This document shows, piece by piece, positions 40,685 to 49,461 of a stretch of 64,000 nt of DNA (the first letter of the stretch is position 1; every line of letters starts with the position of its first letter). The notes beneath the pieces are model-generated. The model did no database searches. It worked only from the letters and a program-made list of their open reading frames with translations, and was not told where the DNA came from. The stretch is from Lentzea cavernae (GTDB lineage Bacteria > Actinomycetota > Actinomycetes > Mycobacteriales > Pseudonocardiaceae). Both the position numbers and the translations under genes were made by a program. The stretch lies in assembly GCF_014653695.1 (NCBI RefSeq), contig NZ_BNAR01000007.1:310001-374000 (forward strand), written 5' to 3'.

Positions 40685-43444
40685 GTGCGCGAACCACTTG
40701 AACGTGACTCCGAGATCGCGCACATTCGTGAAGCTCTGGACGCAGCCACCCGTGGTGAGGGTCGTGTCGTCGTCATCGAGGGCCGTGCGGGCATCGGCAA
40801 GACCAGGCTCGTGCACGAGTGCCGTGAACTGGCCAAGGAACGCGGTTTCGGTCGGCTGCAGGCTGTCGGCGACGCCCTGGAGAGCGCCATGGCGTGGGGC
40901 GTCGTCCGGCAGATGGTCGAGCGGTCGGTGTCGCGGTACTCCGGCGAGATCCGCGAGAAGATCCTGGCCGGGCCGTCCGGGGCGGCGCTGAGGTCGCTGG
41001 ACGACGCCGCGCTCGACCCGAGCCAGGCCGAGTTGGCGCGCACGCTGCACTCGTTGTGGTGGGTCGCGGTCGACCTCTCCTCCACCCGCCCGTTGCTGAT
41101 CACGGTGGACGACGCGCACTGGGCGGACCACTCGTCGCTGCAGTTCCTCGTCTACCTGTCCCGCCGGATCGCCGACCTGCCGATCGCACTGGTCGTCGCG
41201 ACCCGGCCGCCGAGGGACAACTCCGGGCCGCTCGCGCAGCTCAGCGTGTCCGCCGACCGGTTGCTGCCGCGCCCGCTCACCGCGGACGCGCTCAGCGCGC
41301 TGGTCGGCGGGCACCCCGAGGTGATCACCGCACTGCACGCGGCCAGCGGCGGAAACCCCTTCCTGTCCGGCGTTCTGGTCGACGAGCTCGCCGCGCTCGG
41401 GCTGCCGCTCGACGACGCCGCGACGGCCGAGAAGGTCGGCACGCTCGGACCCAGCACCGTTTTCCGCGCCACGCTGGGAAGGCTGTCCGCCGAGGCGGTG
41501 TCGCTCGCGGGCGCGGTCGCCGTTCTCGGCACGCACGCGGATCCGTGGCAGGCAGCGGAACTGGCCGGGGTCACCGATCTCCCCGGTGCGGTCGAGGCGT
41601 TGACGGCGGCGAACGTGCTCGTCACCGGCGAGCACCTCGAGTTCGTGCATCCCGTTGTGCGCGAAGCGGTTCTGACCGGCCTCGGGCCGATCGGGCGCGC
41701 CTCGCTGCACGCGCGCGCCGCGAAGTCGTTGTGGGATAGGCACGCACCGGCTGACCGCGTGGCCGCGCATCTCGCCCATGCTCCACAAGGGACACTTCCG
41801 AACGCCGCGGAGGTGCTGCGGAAAGCCGCGGCGACGTTGTTGTCGGCCGGAGACCCTCGCACGGCCGCAGGACATCTGAAGCGGGCGGTGGACGAGAAGC
41901 CCGATGACGCCGGGCTGCGTGCGGAACTGGGCCGGGCGCTGCTGCGGGTCGGCGACGCGGTGAACGCGCACCGGCACCTGAAGGCGGCGGCGCAGGGCCT
42001 GCCGGACGCGGAACTGGTGGCGGCGGCGGCTTCGGCGACGGCCGCGCTGGAAGGCCCGGCCGCGGCGATCGCGGAACTGACCGAGGCCATCGCGGCCCGC
42101 CCCGACGGCGAGTCGCGGCTGCACCTCGAAGCACGGCTCGCGGTGTTCCGCTCGTTCCTGCCCGACCAGCGGCAGATCGCGTCGGAGCACCTCAGCGCGT
42201 ACGCGGGCCTCGCCGGCAGCACCCCGGACGAACGCACGTTGCTCGGCCTCCTCGCGCAGATGGGCCGCTACGAGGTGTGGCCGCACGACGAGGTGGCCAC
42301 GACGGCGACGCGCGCGCTCGCGAACGGTGCGTACCTCGACGACGCGACGGGCAGCACGGACGCGATGGTCGCGTGGCTGGTGGCGTTGCTCGCGCTGATG
42401 GCAGCCGACGGCGTCGACACCGCACGGCACGAGATCGACCGCGCCAGGCTGAAGGTGCGGGCGCACGGGTCGCCGATCGAGTTCGCGATGGTGGCGAACG
42501 CGTCGCTGTTCCTGAACTGGCGCCGCGGCGACATGCGGGCCGTCGAGGCGGAGGCCGAGGGCGCGCTGGCCGCCGTCGCGCACGAGGACCCGGTGTCCGA
42601 GGTGATCAGCCTGCGCGCGACCTCGACGCACTTCGCGGTCTACGCGGCCCTCGAACGGGGCGACGTCGCGGCGGCCGACGCCTTCATCTCGGCGTTCGAC
42701 GGAGCCCACGCCGATGCCCGGCTGACCATGCCGATGATCTGGCTGCACGAGGTGCGCGCGTTGATCGCGCTGGCCGAGGGCGACGCACGGCGCGCGATGT
42801 CCGAGGCCTACCGCCAGCGCGACGCGATGCACCAGGTGCACGTGGATCCGCCGACGATCCCGTGGCGTGCGGTGGCGACCAAGGCCGCGTTGCAGCTCAA
42901 CCAGCACGAACTCGCCCTGGAACTGGCCGCCGAGCAGCTCGAGGTCGCCCGCAGGTGGGGCGCCGCGACCGAGGTCGGCGCGGCTCTGAAGTTGCTCGCG
43001 CACGCCTCCCCCGATGCACGGCTGGAGCTGCTGACCGAGTCGGTGTCCGTGCTGGAGGAGTCGCCGTCACGGCTGGAGCTCGCCCGCTCGCTGGTGGACC
43101 TGGGCGAGGCGCTCCGGGTGGCCCGGCGGCGGACGGACGCGCGCGAGCCGTTGCACAAGGCCATCGACATCGCCGAGAAGTGCGGCTCGGCGGTGCTGCA
43201 GACCCGCGCGGCCGAGGCGTTGGAAGCACTCGGCGACCGGCCCCGGCGGCACACGGCGCTGGGGGCGGAGGCGCTGACGGCGTCCGAACGCAGGGTGGCC
43301 GACCTCGCGGCGGCGGGCAGGGCGAACAGGGAGATCGCGCAGGAGCTGTTCGTGACGCCGAAGACGGTCGAGAACCACCTCGGCCGCATCTACACGAAGC
43401 TCGGGATCGCGGGTCGCAGGGACCTCGCACGCGTCCTCGCCTGA
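40685..43444 (+). CDS. LAL-type LuxR transcriptional regulator with AAA ATPase
   Basis: 919 residues from GTG 40685 (VREPLERDSEIAHIREAL). Walker A is EGRAGIGKTRLVHE, Walker B-like LLITVDDAHWAD, and a sensor segment is LVVATRPP. A long helical TPR-like middle (about 350-850) follows. The C-terminus is a LuxR HTH: LTASERRVADLAAAGRANREIAQELFVTPKTVENHLGRIYTKLGI. This is the large ATP-binding LuxR (LAL/MalT-like) class, often pathway-specific activators. No obvious dedicated target; the next gene downstream encodes a secreted protein. Confidence 0.95.
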   Translation: MREPLERDSEIAHIREALDAATRGEGRVVVIEGRAGIGKTRLVHECRELAKERGFGRLQAVGDALESAMAWGVVRQMVERSVSRYSGEIREKILAGPSGAALRSLDDAALDPSQAELARTLHSLWWVAVDLSSTRPLLITVDDAHWADHSSLQFLVYLSRRIADLPIALVVATRPPRDNSGPLAQLSVSADRLLPRPLTADALSALVGGHPEVITALHAASGGNPFLSGVLVDELAALGLPLDDAATAEKVGTLGPSTVFRATLGRLSAEAVSLAGAVAVLGTHADPWQAAELAGVTDLPGAVEALTAANVLVTGEHLEFVHPVVREAVLTGLGPIGRASLHARAAKSLWDRHAPADRVAAHLAHAPQGTLPNAAEVLRKAAATLLSAGDPRTAAGHLKRAVDEKPDDAGLRAELGRALLRVGDAVNAHRHLKAAAQGLPDAELVAAAASATAALEGPAAAIAELTEAIAARPDGESRLHLEARLAVFRSFLPDQRQIASEHLSAYAGLAGSTPDERTLLGLLAQMGRYEVWPHDEVATTATRALANGAYLDDATGSTDAMVAWLVALLALMAADGVDTARHEIDRARLKVRAHGSPIEFAMVANASLFLNWRRGDMRAVEAEAEGALAAVAHEDPVSEVISLRATSTHFAVYAALERGDVAAADAFISAFDGAHADARLTMPMIWLHEVRALIALAEGDARRAMSEAYRQRDAMHQVHVDPPTIPWRAVATKAALQLNQHELALELAAEQLEVARRWGAATEVGAALKLLAHASPDARLELLTESVSVLEESPSRLELARSLVDLGEALRVARRRTDAREPLHKAIDIAEKCGSAVLQTRAAEALEALGDRPRRHTALGAEALTASERRVADLAAAGRANREIAQELFVTPKTVENHLGRIYTKLGIAGRRDLARVLA

Positions 43445-43587
43445 GACAGAGCGACGTGGGGGTGTCCCTGATACACCCAACTTTTCCGCAGCGGGGTTGA
43501 GGGTCTTCCCCTCATGCCCTTGGGGGTCCGCCTCGGCGAATCTTGTGTCACCGCAGGGGAACACAGGAACTCGAAGGGGAAACCGAA

Positions 43588-44508
43588 ATGATCCGCAACG
43601 CCCTGATCGCCGCCGCCGCTCTCACCGCCGTCGTCGCTCCCGCCACCGCCGTCGCGGACCCGGTCATCGGCACCCCGCCCCCGTGCGTCGGCGCCTCCGA
43701 CCTCGCGGGCCCCGACTTCAACGTCAAGAAGTGCGGTGTCAGCGACGTGGACCAGCACCGCGCCGGTCTCGAGAACAACGGCAACGCGTACTGCGGCCCG
43801 GCCTCGCTCTACAACGTCCTGCACTACTGGGGCCATGAGAAGGACGCCCCGGTCGGCTGGCTGACCACCAAGGTCGGCAACCTCAACCCGAAGGACCCCG
43901 CCGACTTCGGCGTCATCACCAACTCGATCGGGCGCATCGGCGTCGACGCGAAGTACGACGGCGGCACCAGCCTCGGCAACCTGCGCAAGGCGTGGGACAT
44001 CGCCACCAAGCCCGCCCGCGACGCCGGTTGGACCACCTCCACGGGCGCCGTCGGCACCCACGAGAACCCGGACTTCGCCGGCGACCTCGCGAAGAAGCTC
44101 AACGAGGGCCCGCTGCAGATCGTGTACGGCCGCTACAAGGCGGGCCCCACGACCGGTTCGCTGCAGCGCAGCGGCGGCCACATCGTCACCGTCGTGTCCG
44201 CGACCGGCTCGTTCGGCGGCAACACGATCCAGCTGAAGCTGGCCGACCCGGGCCGCGCGGGCGACAGCGGCCAGGGCAACTACCTGTCCACCCAGTCCGG
44301 CTACGAGTCGCTCGACGTCACGCTGACCAAGCGGTCCATCAAGGAGTACGTGCCGGTCAAGGACGACGAGAACACCCGCGAGGACGAGTCGCTCGAGCCG
44401 GGCACCTACCGGACCGTGACGCGCTGGGAGCTCACCGGGCCGCGCTACGTCAGCGACACCACCCGTCAGATGATCGAGGCGTTCAACTGGTTCGACATGG
44501 CCAAGTAG
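43588..44508 (+). CDS. Secreted papain/C39-like cysteine peptidase candidate
   Basis: 306 residues from ATG 43588, with AAGGGGAAA upstream. Sec signal peptide (MIRNALIAAAALTAVVAPATAVA). A nucleophile-like segment NAYCGPASLYNVLHYWG at about residues 67-83 and a downstream SGGHIVTVVSA suggest the Cys/His pair of a papain-like or C39-type fold; an Asp/Asn partner may be in LADPGRAGDSG. The family was not identified by name. Secreted, possibly a bacteriolytic or host-interacting enzyme. Two strong hairpins follow it. Confidence 0.68.
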   Translation: MIRNALIAAAALTAVVAPATAVADPVIGTPPPCVGASDLAGPDFNVKKCGVSDVDQHRAGLENNGNAYCGPASLYNVLHYWGHEKDAPVGWLTTKVGNLNPKDPADFGVITNSIGRIGVDAKYDGGTSLGNLRKAWDIATKPARDAGWTTSTGAVGTHENPDFAGDLAKKLNEGPLQIVYGRYKAGPTTGSLQRSGGHIVTVVSATGSFGGNTIQLKLADPGRAGDSGQGNYLSTQSGYESLDVTLTKRSIKEYVPVKDDENTREDESLEPGTYRTVTRWELTGPRYVSDTTRQMIEAFNWFDMAK

Positions 44509-44522
44509 TCCTGCCGGAATTC

Positions 44523-44550
44523 GGGCCGCATCCCTTCAGGGGTGCGGCCC
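44523..44550 (+). terminator. Hairpin terminator after secreted peptidase gene
   Basis: GGGCCGCATCCC pairs with GGGGTGCGGCCC (one G-U pair) around a TTCA loop, 15 bp past the stop at 44508, followed by TTCGGC. This is a good actinobacterial intrinsic-type terminator. Confidence 0.8.
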
Positions 44551-44611
44551 TTCGGCAGTGGCGTGGCCCGGAACGTTGCCGGGCGGATTCGCGGTCAGAC
44601 GGGTGCATCGT

Positions 44612-44664
44612 GGTGCCGCCCCCACGCCCTCGTACTGGTTGTACGGGGGCGTGGGGGCGGCACC
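44612..44664. repeat. Exceptionally long hairpin (24 bp)
   Basis: GGTGCCGCCCCCACGCCC (44612-44629) is the perfect complement of 44647-44664. The intervening bases extend it by a G-U pair and CGTAC/GTACG, leaving a TGGTT loop. The result is a nearly perfect 24-bp stem. It lies between the secreted peptidase gene (and its first terminator) and the TetR gene starting at 44732, so it may be a second, bidirectional terminator or a regulatory dyad. Confidence 0.8.
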
Positions 44665-44731
44665 GCGAGGCGCCCTGCTGAGCGTGAATCCGCTCGCCAA
44701 CGGGCCGGGTCACGCCACTAGCCTGGGGTTC

Positions 44732-45250
44732 ATGCACCACCGCGATCGGGAACGCACCCGCCGCCGGTTGCTGGACGCCGCGTTCGTCGAGTTCGCCGCC
44801 CACGGGATCGCCGGGGCGCGGATGGAACGCATCGCGCGCATAGCCCGGTGCTCCGCGGGTCTCGCCTACAACTACTACGGCGGCAAGGACGAGCTGTTCG
44901 ACGCCGTGCAGTCGGAGGTGGCGGGCGCGGCGGCGGTGGAGTTCGACGTCCGCGACCTGCCGGGGTACGCGGCCAGGCTGTACGACCTGCAGCACCGGCA
45001 CCCCGAGTTCGCCCGGCTCGCAACTTGGCAACGGCTGGAGCGGCGCGCCTCCGTGAGCCGGGCGGCCGAGGTCGAGGCGATCCGGTCGGCTCAGGAGTCG
45101 GGGGTGGTGTCGTCGCGGTTCCCGGCGGAGCAGGTGCTGCAGCTGGTGCTGGCGGTCGCGTCGATGTGGTCGTCGGCGCCGTCGACGTCGGATCACGTGG
45201 TGAGGCGGCGGACCGTGGAGGACGCGGTGCGGCGGCTCGTGGAGCCCTAG
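44732..45250 (+). CDS. TetR-family regulator
   Basis: 172 residues from ATG 44732 (MHHRDRERTRRRLLDAAF). HTH: FAAHGIAGARMERIARIARCSAGLAYNYYGGKDELF. The C-terminal domain is short. The longer upstream frame is rejected because it crosses the 24-bp hairpin. Two GT1 glycosyltransferase genes follow on the same strand, an arrangement paralleling the GT1-TetR pair at 22-24 kb. Confidence 0.92.
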   Translation: MHHRDRERTRRRLLDAAFVEFAAHGIAGARMERIARIARCSAGLAYNYYGGKDELFDAVQSEVAGAAAVEFDVRDLPGYAARLYDLQHRHPEFARLATWQRLERRASVSRAAEVEAIRSAQESGVVSSRFPAEQVLQLVLAVASMWSSAPSTSDHVVRRRTVEDAVRRLVEP

Positions 45251-45294
45251 TTCAGCCGCCGGAGCACCGGCGCGCGTGCGGTTAGCCTGGAGGT

Positions 45295-46380
45295 ATGCGT
45301 GTTCTCGTGGTCGCCGCTCCCCTCCTTGGTCACGTCTTCCCGTTGATGCCGCTGGCCCTGGCGTTGCGCGACGCGGGCCACGAGGTCGTGGTCGCGACGG
45401 GCGGCGAGGCGTTGCGGGTTCGCGACTCCGGGTTGCGCGTCGAGGACGTCGTGCCCTCGAGCGTCCGGTTCGGACCGATCGCGATGCGCATCATGCTGAC
45501 GCATCCGCTGGTGGCCAGGCGGGAGATGCGGGGCAGCGGGCGGCTCGACTTCGTGTCGCGGTTGTTCGGTGCGGTCGGTGACGCGATGACGGCGCCGTTG
45601 CGGGTGCTTGCGGAGAGTTGGCGGCCGGATGTCGCGGTGCACGAACCGCTGGCCGCGGCCGGGTCTGCGTTGGGGGTGCCGTCGATCGTGCAGGACGTGT
45701 CGCTGTTCGACGGGCTGGAGCTGACGGCCGCGGTCGGGGCGCGGATGAAGGCCGGAGTTCGTTCTCCCTCAACGGTTCTGCGGACGGCGCCGGCGTCGCT
45801 CGCGGAGTTCGGCGGTGGGGAGCGGATGCGGTTCGTGCCGTACAGCGGGGACGGGGAGGTGCCGCGGTGGCTCGCGGAGCCGTCCGGCAAGCCCCGCATC
45901 CTGGTCAGCCGGAGCACCGCGCCCGGTCCCGGTTCCGGCCGGATGATGGCGGCCGTGGTCAGGGCGGCCGAGCGGGTGGACGCCGAGTTCGTGCTGGTGC
46001 GTCCCGAACGGACCGAGGGGTTGCCGGACAACGTCCGGACGGTCGGGTGGGTGCCTGTGCCGCGCGTGTTGCCGTTCTGCGACGGGATCGTGCACCACGG
46101 CGGTGCGGGGACGTTGCTCGGTGCGCTCGCGGCCGGGGTGCCGCAGCTGGTCGAGCCCGGCCCCGGGGACCGGACCGTGCACGCGAACGCGATCACGGCG
46201 CGCGGGGCCGGGCTGGCGGCGGAGCCGCGCGAGGTGACGCCCGAGCTGCTCACGCGGTTGATCGAGGACTCGAAGCTGCAGCGGGCCTCCGGTGAGGTGC
46301 GCGCCGAGATCGCCTCGATGCCGTCGCCGTCGGAAATAACTGACCAGTGGCACAGGTTCGCGAGATTGACACCGATGTAA
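45295..46380 (+). CDS. GT1 (MGT-type) glycosyltransferase
   Basis: 361 residues from ATG 45295 (MRVLVVAAPLLGHVFPLMPLAL). The GT-B C-terminal donor site is present: GWVPVPRVLPFCDGIVHHGGAGTLLGALAAGVPQLVEPGPGDR, corresponding to the HHGGAGT...P...D signature. The spacing is somewhat short for the class and the final PQ-x-ADQ is replaced by PGPGDR. Substrates unknown; likely a lipophilic small molecule. It follows the TetR gene by 44 bp. Confidence 0.88.
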   Translation: MRVLVVAAPLLGHVFPLMPLALALRDAGHEVVVATGGEALRVRDSGLRVEDVVPSSVRFGPIAMRIMLTHPLVARREMRGSGRLDFVSRLFGAVGDAMTAPLRVLAESWRPDVAVHEPLAAAGSALGVPSIVQDVSLFDGLELTAAVGARMKAGVRSPSTVLRTAPASLAEFGGGERMRFVPYSGDGEVPRWLAEPSGKPRILVSRSTAPGPGSGRMMAAVVRAAERVDAEFVLVRPERTEGLPDNVRTVGWVPVPRVLPFCDGIVHHGGAGTLLGALAAGVPQLVEPGPGDRTVHANAITARGAGLAAEPREVTPELLTRLIEDSKLQRASGEVRAEIASMPSPSEITDQWHRFARLTPM

Positions 46381-46404
46381 TAGAAGAACACCTAATGTGG
46401 CCGG

Positions 46405-47550
46405 GTGCGCATTCTCTTCTCGAGCTTAGGCTCCCACGGACACGTTTACCCGTTACTTCCGCTCGCGACCGCCGCGCGAGCGCAAGGACATGACGTTCTC
46501 TACGCCGTCGACGAAGGATTCCACGCGACTGTGGAAAAACTCGGATTCACCGCGGTCGACGCCGGCATCAGCATCTGGTCCGCGTTCCGCCAGGCCAACG
46601 AACTGCACGGCACGGCCGGGTTCCGCCGGGACATGCTGCGCCAGACGGCCGTCGACGCGTTCGGATCAGTGCTGCCCAGGGCCTTCGTGACCGATCTGGA
46701 GCCGGTGCTCGAACGGGACAAGCCCGACCTCGTGGTCTTCGAGCTCATGAACGCCGGCGCGGGCCTCGCGGCCTTGCGGGCGGGCATTCCGGCCGTGTGC
46801 CACGGGTTCGGCAAGATGGACGAAACCCTCGTCCCGGAGGCCATGAGCGATCTCCTGCTGGAGTACGTCGCCGAACTCGGCATCACCCTGCCGAATGGGC
46901 AGCACTACGGCCTGGGATCGACTTATCTCGACGTCTTCCCGCCGTCCCTGCAGGATCTCGGATTTCTTTCGGACGTGGATCGGATTCCGATGCGCCCGGT
47001 CCCCTTCACCGAACCGGGCGAATTGCCCGATTGGGTCGTGGCGCACGAAAGGCCGTTGGTCTACCTCACGTTCGGCACGGCGTTCGCGAACCCGGACGTG
47101 CTGCGCAACGCGATCACCGGCCTGTCCGGTGTGGACGCCGAGGTCCTGGTCGCGACCGGGCCCCAGGTCGACCCGTCCGCGCTCGCCGGCGTGCCGGACC
47201 ACGTGCACCTGCTGCCGTGGGTGCCCCAGGCGGATCTGCTCGCGCACGCAGATCTCGTCGTGCACCACGGTGGCGCCGGCACCACGGTCGCCGCGATGAC
47301 GCACGGCCTGCCGCAGCTCGTGCTGCCCCAGGGCGCCGACCACTTCCGCAACGCCGGGATCGTCACGAGCACCGGGTTGGGAGCGCAGCTCGTCGGCGCG
47401 GACTTCACCGCCGACGCGGTGCAGGAGACAGCGCGGAAGCTGTTGCAGGACAACGATGTGCGGGTCGCGAACGCGGGCATCGCCGCAGAGATCGCCGCCA
47501 TGCCCCACCCCGATGACGTCGTGCCGAGGCTCGTCGAACTGGCCGGCTGA
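46405..47550 (+). CDS. GT1 (MGT-type) glycosyltransferase with two early TTA codons
   Basis: 381 residues from GTG 46405 (VRILFSSLGSHGHVYPLLPL). The donor motif is VVHHGGAGTTVAAMTHGLPQLVLPQGADHFRNA, canonical for GT1 antibiotic-type enzymes. Codons 8 and 17 are TTA, and the first 150 codons use many A/T-ending triplets, unlike the neighbouring genes. In actinomycetes TTA codons are read by the developmentally regulated bldA tRNA, so expression may be limited to late growth. The gene follows the previous GT1 gene by 24 bp but is compositionally distinct, suggesting separate acquisition. Confidence 0.9.
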   Translation: MRILFSSLGSHGHVYPLLPLATAARAQGHDVLYAVDEGFHATVEKLGFTAVDAGISIWSAFRQANELHGTAGFRRDMLRQTAVDAFGSVLPRAFVTDLEPVLERDKPDLVVFELMNAGAGLAALRAGIPAVCHGFGKMDETLVPEAMSDLLLEYVAELGITLPNGQHYGLGSTYLDVFPPSLQDLGFLSDVDRIPMRPVPFTEPGELPDWVVAHERPLVYLTFGTAFANPDVLRNAITGLSGVDAEVLVATGPQVDPSALAGVPDHVHLLPWVPQADLLAHADLVVHHGGAGTTVAAMTHGLPQLVLPQGADHFRNAGIVTSTGLGAQLVGADFTADAVQETARKLLQDNDVRVANAGIAAEIAAMPHPDDVVPRLVELAG

Positions 47551-47568
47551 CGACGTGCGGACCGGTGC

Positions 47569-47952
47569 CTACTCGCTGGGCACCGGTTTCAACGCCGACA
47601 ACACGTCGTCGACGGAGTCGTACAGCGAGAGGACGTCGGCCACGCCCGTGACCTGCAACGGGCGTCTGACGGCACGCTGCGGCGCCACGACGTGCAGCTT
47701 CTTGCCGTGCTCATCGGCGATCTCGTGGGCCGAGATCAACGTGGAGATGCCGGTCGAGCCGAAGAAGCTGACCAGCGTGAGATCGGCGACGAGGGCTGGT
47801 CCGGCGGAGGCGAAGCCGAGACGAACGGCGTCCAGCACGACATCTGCCGTGTCGACGTCGATCTCTCCCTCCACCTCGACGACCACCACTCCGGCCACCT
47901 CGGTGGCACGTACCGTGAGCAGCGGCGATTCCTCAAACTGTTCTTCGTTCAC
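47569..47952 (-). CDS. STAS-domain anti-anti-sigma factor
   Basis: 127 residues from GTG 47952, selected because GGGGAG lies five to six bases upstream. STAS fold: VVVVEVEGEIDVDTADVVLDAV, ALVADLTLVSFFGSTGISTLISAHE, with GSTGIS as the phosphorylatable serine/threonine loop of SpoIIAA/RsbV. Typical partner is an RsbW-like kinase; one such ATPase is encoded 1.5 kb away (49462-49833). Opposite strand to the GT1 genes. Confidence 0.92.
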   Translation of the reverse strand: MNEEQFEESPLLTVRATEVAGVVVVEVEGEIDVDTADVVLDAVRLGFASAGPALVADLTLVSFFGSTGISTLISAHEIADEHGKKLHVVAPQRAVRRPLQVTGVADVLSLYDSVDDVLSALKPVPSE

Positions 47953-48054
47953 CAGCACTCCCCGGTGGCCGAAGCGCACGAGACCCTGACTCCGAGCACG
48001 CTGCTGAACCCGGCTACGTCTCCGACGTTACGGCCGTTGCTTCCCCATCACAAC

Positions 48055-48423
48055 CTATCCCACGCCCAACCGTCTCACGGCGTCGACGAGCTCGGTGTTG
48101 CGCACCCCCTTGGCCAGGTAGTGCGTCACACCGGCGCGCCGCATCTCGTCGACGGCGCCGGGGTCGGCGTAGGCGGAGAACGCCAGGATCCTGGTGCCGG
48201 GGGCGCGCCGGAGGATCTCCGCGGCCGCGCGCGAACCACCGCCGAACGGCATCCGCACGTCGAGCACGACCACCGTCGGCGAGTGCTGTTCGGCCAGCTC
48301 GACCGCCTCGCGGGCGTCGGCGGCGACGGCCACCACCTGCAGGTCGGGCTCCTCGTCGAGCACGTCCCTGAGGACGTCCCTGATCAGGGGATCGTCGTCG
48401 GCGATCAGCACCCGGACGATCAC
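48055..48423 (-). CDS. Stand-alone receiver-domain response regulator
   Basis: 122 residues from GTG 48423, whose GTGA overlaps the kinase stop. The receiver is complete: ADDDP, phosphoacceptor in VVVLDVRMPFGGG, S in ILAFSAYADP and K in YLAKGV. No DNA-binding domain follows the receiver, so output must be by protein interaction, phosphotransfer or feedback on the kinase encoded just upstream. Confidence 0.92.
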   Translation of the reverse strand: MIVRVLIADDDPLIRDVLRDVLDEEPDLQVVAVAADAREAVELAEQHSPTVVVLDVRMPFGGGSRAAAEILRRAPGTRILAFSAYADPGAVDEMRRAGVTHYLAKGVRNTELVDAVRRLGVG

Positions 48424-49445
48424 GGCCGCACGTCCGGCAGCCAGAACTCGACGACAGTGCCCCCGCTCCCGCTCGCGGACACCGTGCACCAGCCGCCGGA
48501 GGCCTCCGCGCGCTCCCGCATCTCGATCAGGCCGAAGTGCCCCGCGTTCGGGTCGAGGTCGGGCAGCCCCGTGCCGTCGTCCACCACCCGGACGAGGAAC
48601 CCGTGATCCACAGTGGACAGGTCGAGGACCGTGCGCGACGCACGCGCGTGCTTGCGGACGTTGGTCAGCGCTTCCTGGCAGATGCGGAAGATCGTGATGG
48701 CCGCGTCCTCACCGGGCTCGCGTTCGAGCGCGTAGCGGATCTCCCCGGCCATGGAGGTGTCCGCGAGGTAGGTCGCCAGCGAGTCGCGCAGGCCCTGGCG
48801 GTCGATGCCGGGCGGCCGGACGCGGAACACCAGGTTGCGCAGCCTGCTGATGGTGGCGCGGACCGCGCCGTCGAGCTGATCCAGGGCGCCGCGGTGTTCC
48901 TCGGGAAGCCTGCGGGCGAGCAGCTGGAGCCTCATGTCGACGGCGACCATGGCCTGGATGGTGTCGTCGTGGACGTCCCACGCGATGCGCTGCCGTTCCC
49001 GCTCCTGCGCCTCGACGAGGTGCGCGAGCAGCCGGCGGCGGTCGGTGAGTTGCTGCTCGGCGCGCCGCCGTTCGGTCATGTCGCGGGTGACCTTGCCGAA
49101 CCCGCGCAGCTCGCCGCCGTCGTCGTAGAGCGCTGTGATGATCACGTTCGCCCAGAACCGGGTGCCGTCCTTGCGGACCCGCCAGCCCTCGTCCTCGATC
49201 GCGCCGTCGGCCCTCGCGACCCTCAGTTCCCACTCGGGCTTGCCGGAGCGGACGTCCTCCTGCGGGTAGAACGTCGAGAAGTGTCGGCCGATGATCTCCC
49301 CGGCGGCGTAGCCCTTGATGCGCTCGGCGCCGGCGTTCCAGCTCACGACGTGCCCGCCGGGGTCGAGCGCGAAGATCGCGTAGTCCCGCACGCCCTGCAC
49401 GAGCAGCCGGAAGAGATCGCTGTCGCGCCAAGCTTCCGGTTGCAC
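48420..49445 (-). CDS. PAS-containing sensor histidine kinase (NarX/HisKA_3 type)
   Basis: 341 residues from GTG 49445. A PAS domain spans 10-130 (YAIFALDPGGHVVSWNAGAERIKGY, HFSTFYPQED, GFGKVTRDMTERR). HisKA_3 has the phosphoacceptor in ERQRIAWDVHDDTIQAMVAV, and HATPase_c shows EALTNVRKHA, DDGTGLP and FGLIEMRERA. No membrane helix, so it senses a cytosolic signal; PAS domains of this kind often bind heme or flavin, but no ligand residue is diagnostic here. Coupled to the receiver-only gene. Confidence 0.94.
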   Translation of the reverse strand: MQPEAWRDSDLFRLLVQGVRDYAIFALDPGGHVVSWNAGAERIKGYAAGEIIGRHFSTFYPQEDVRSGKPEWELRVARADGAIEDEGWRVRKDGTRFWANVIITALYDDGGELRGFGKVTRDMTERRRAEQQLTDRRRLLAHLVEAQERERQRIAWDVHDDTIQAMVAVDMRLQLLARRLPEEHRGALDQLDGAVRATISRLRNLVFRVRPPGIDRQGLRDSLATYLADTSMAGEIRYALEREPGEDAAITIFRICQEALTNVRKHARASRTVLDLSTVDHGFLVRVVDDGTGLPDLDPNAGHFGLIEMRERAEASGGWCTVSASGSGGTVVEFWLPDVRP

Positions 49446-49461
49446 GGCCTCATCATGGGGC

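Noticed and set aside
43456..43480. Terminator after the LAL regulator gene
   Set aside because: GGGTGT/ACACCC gives only a 6-bp stem with a 7-nt loop; too weak to report as a feature.
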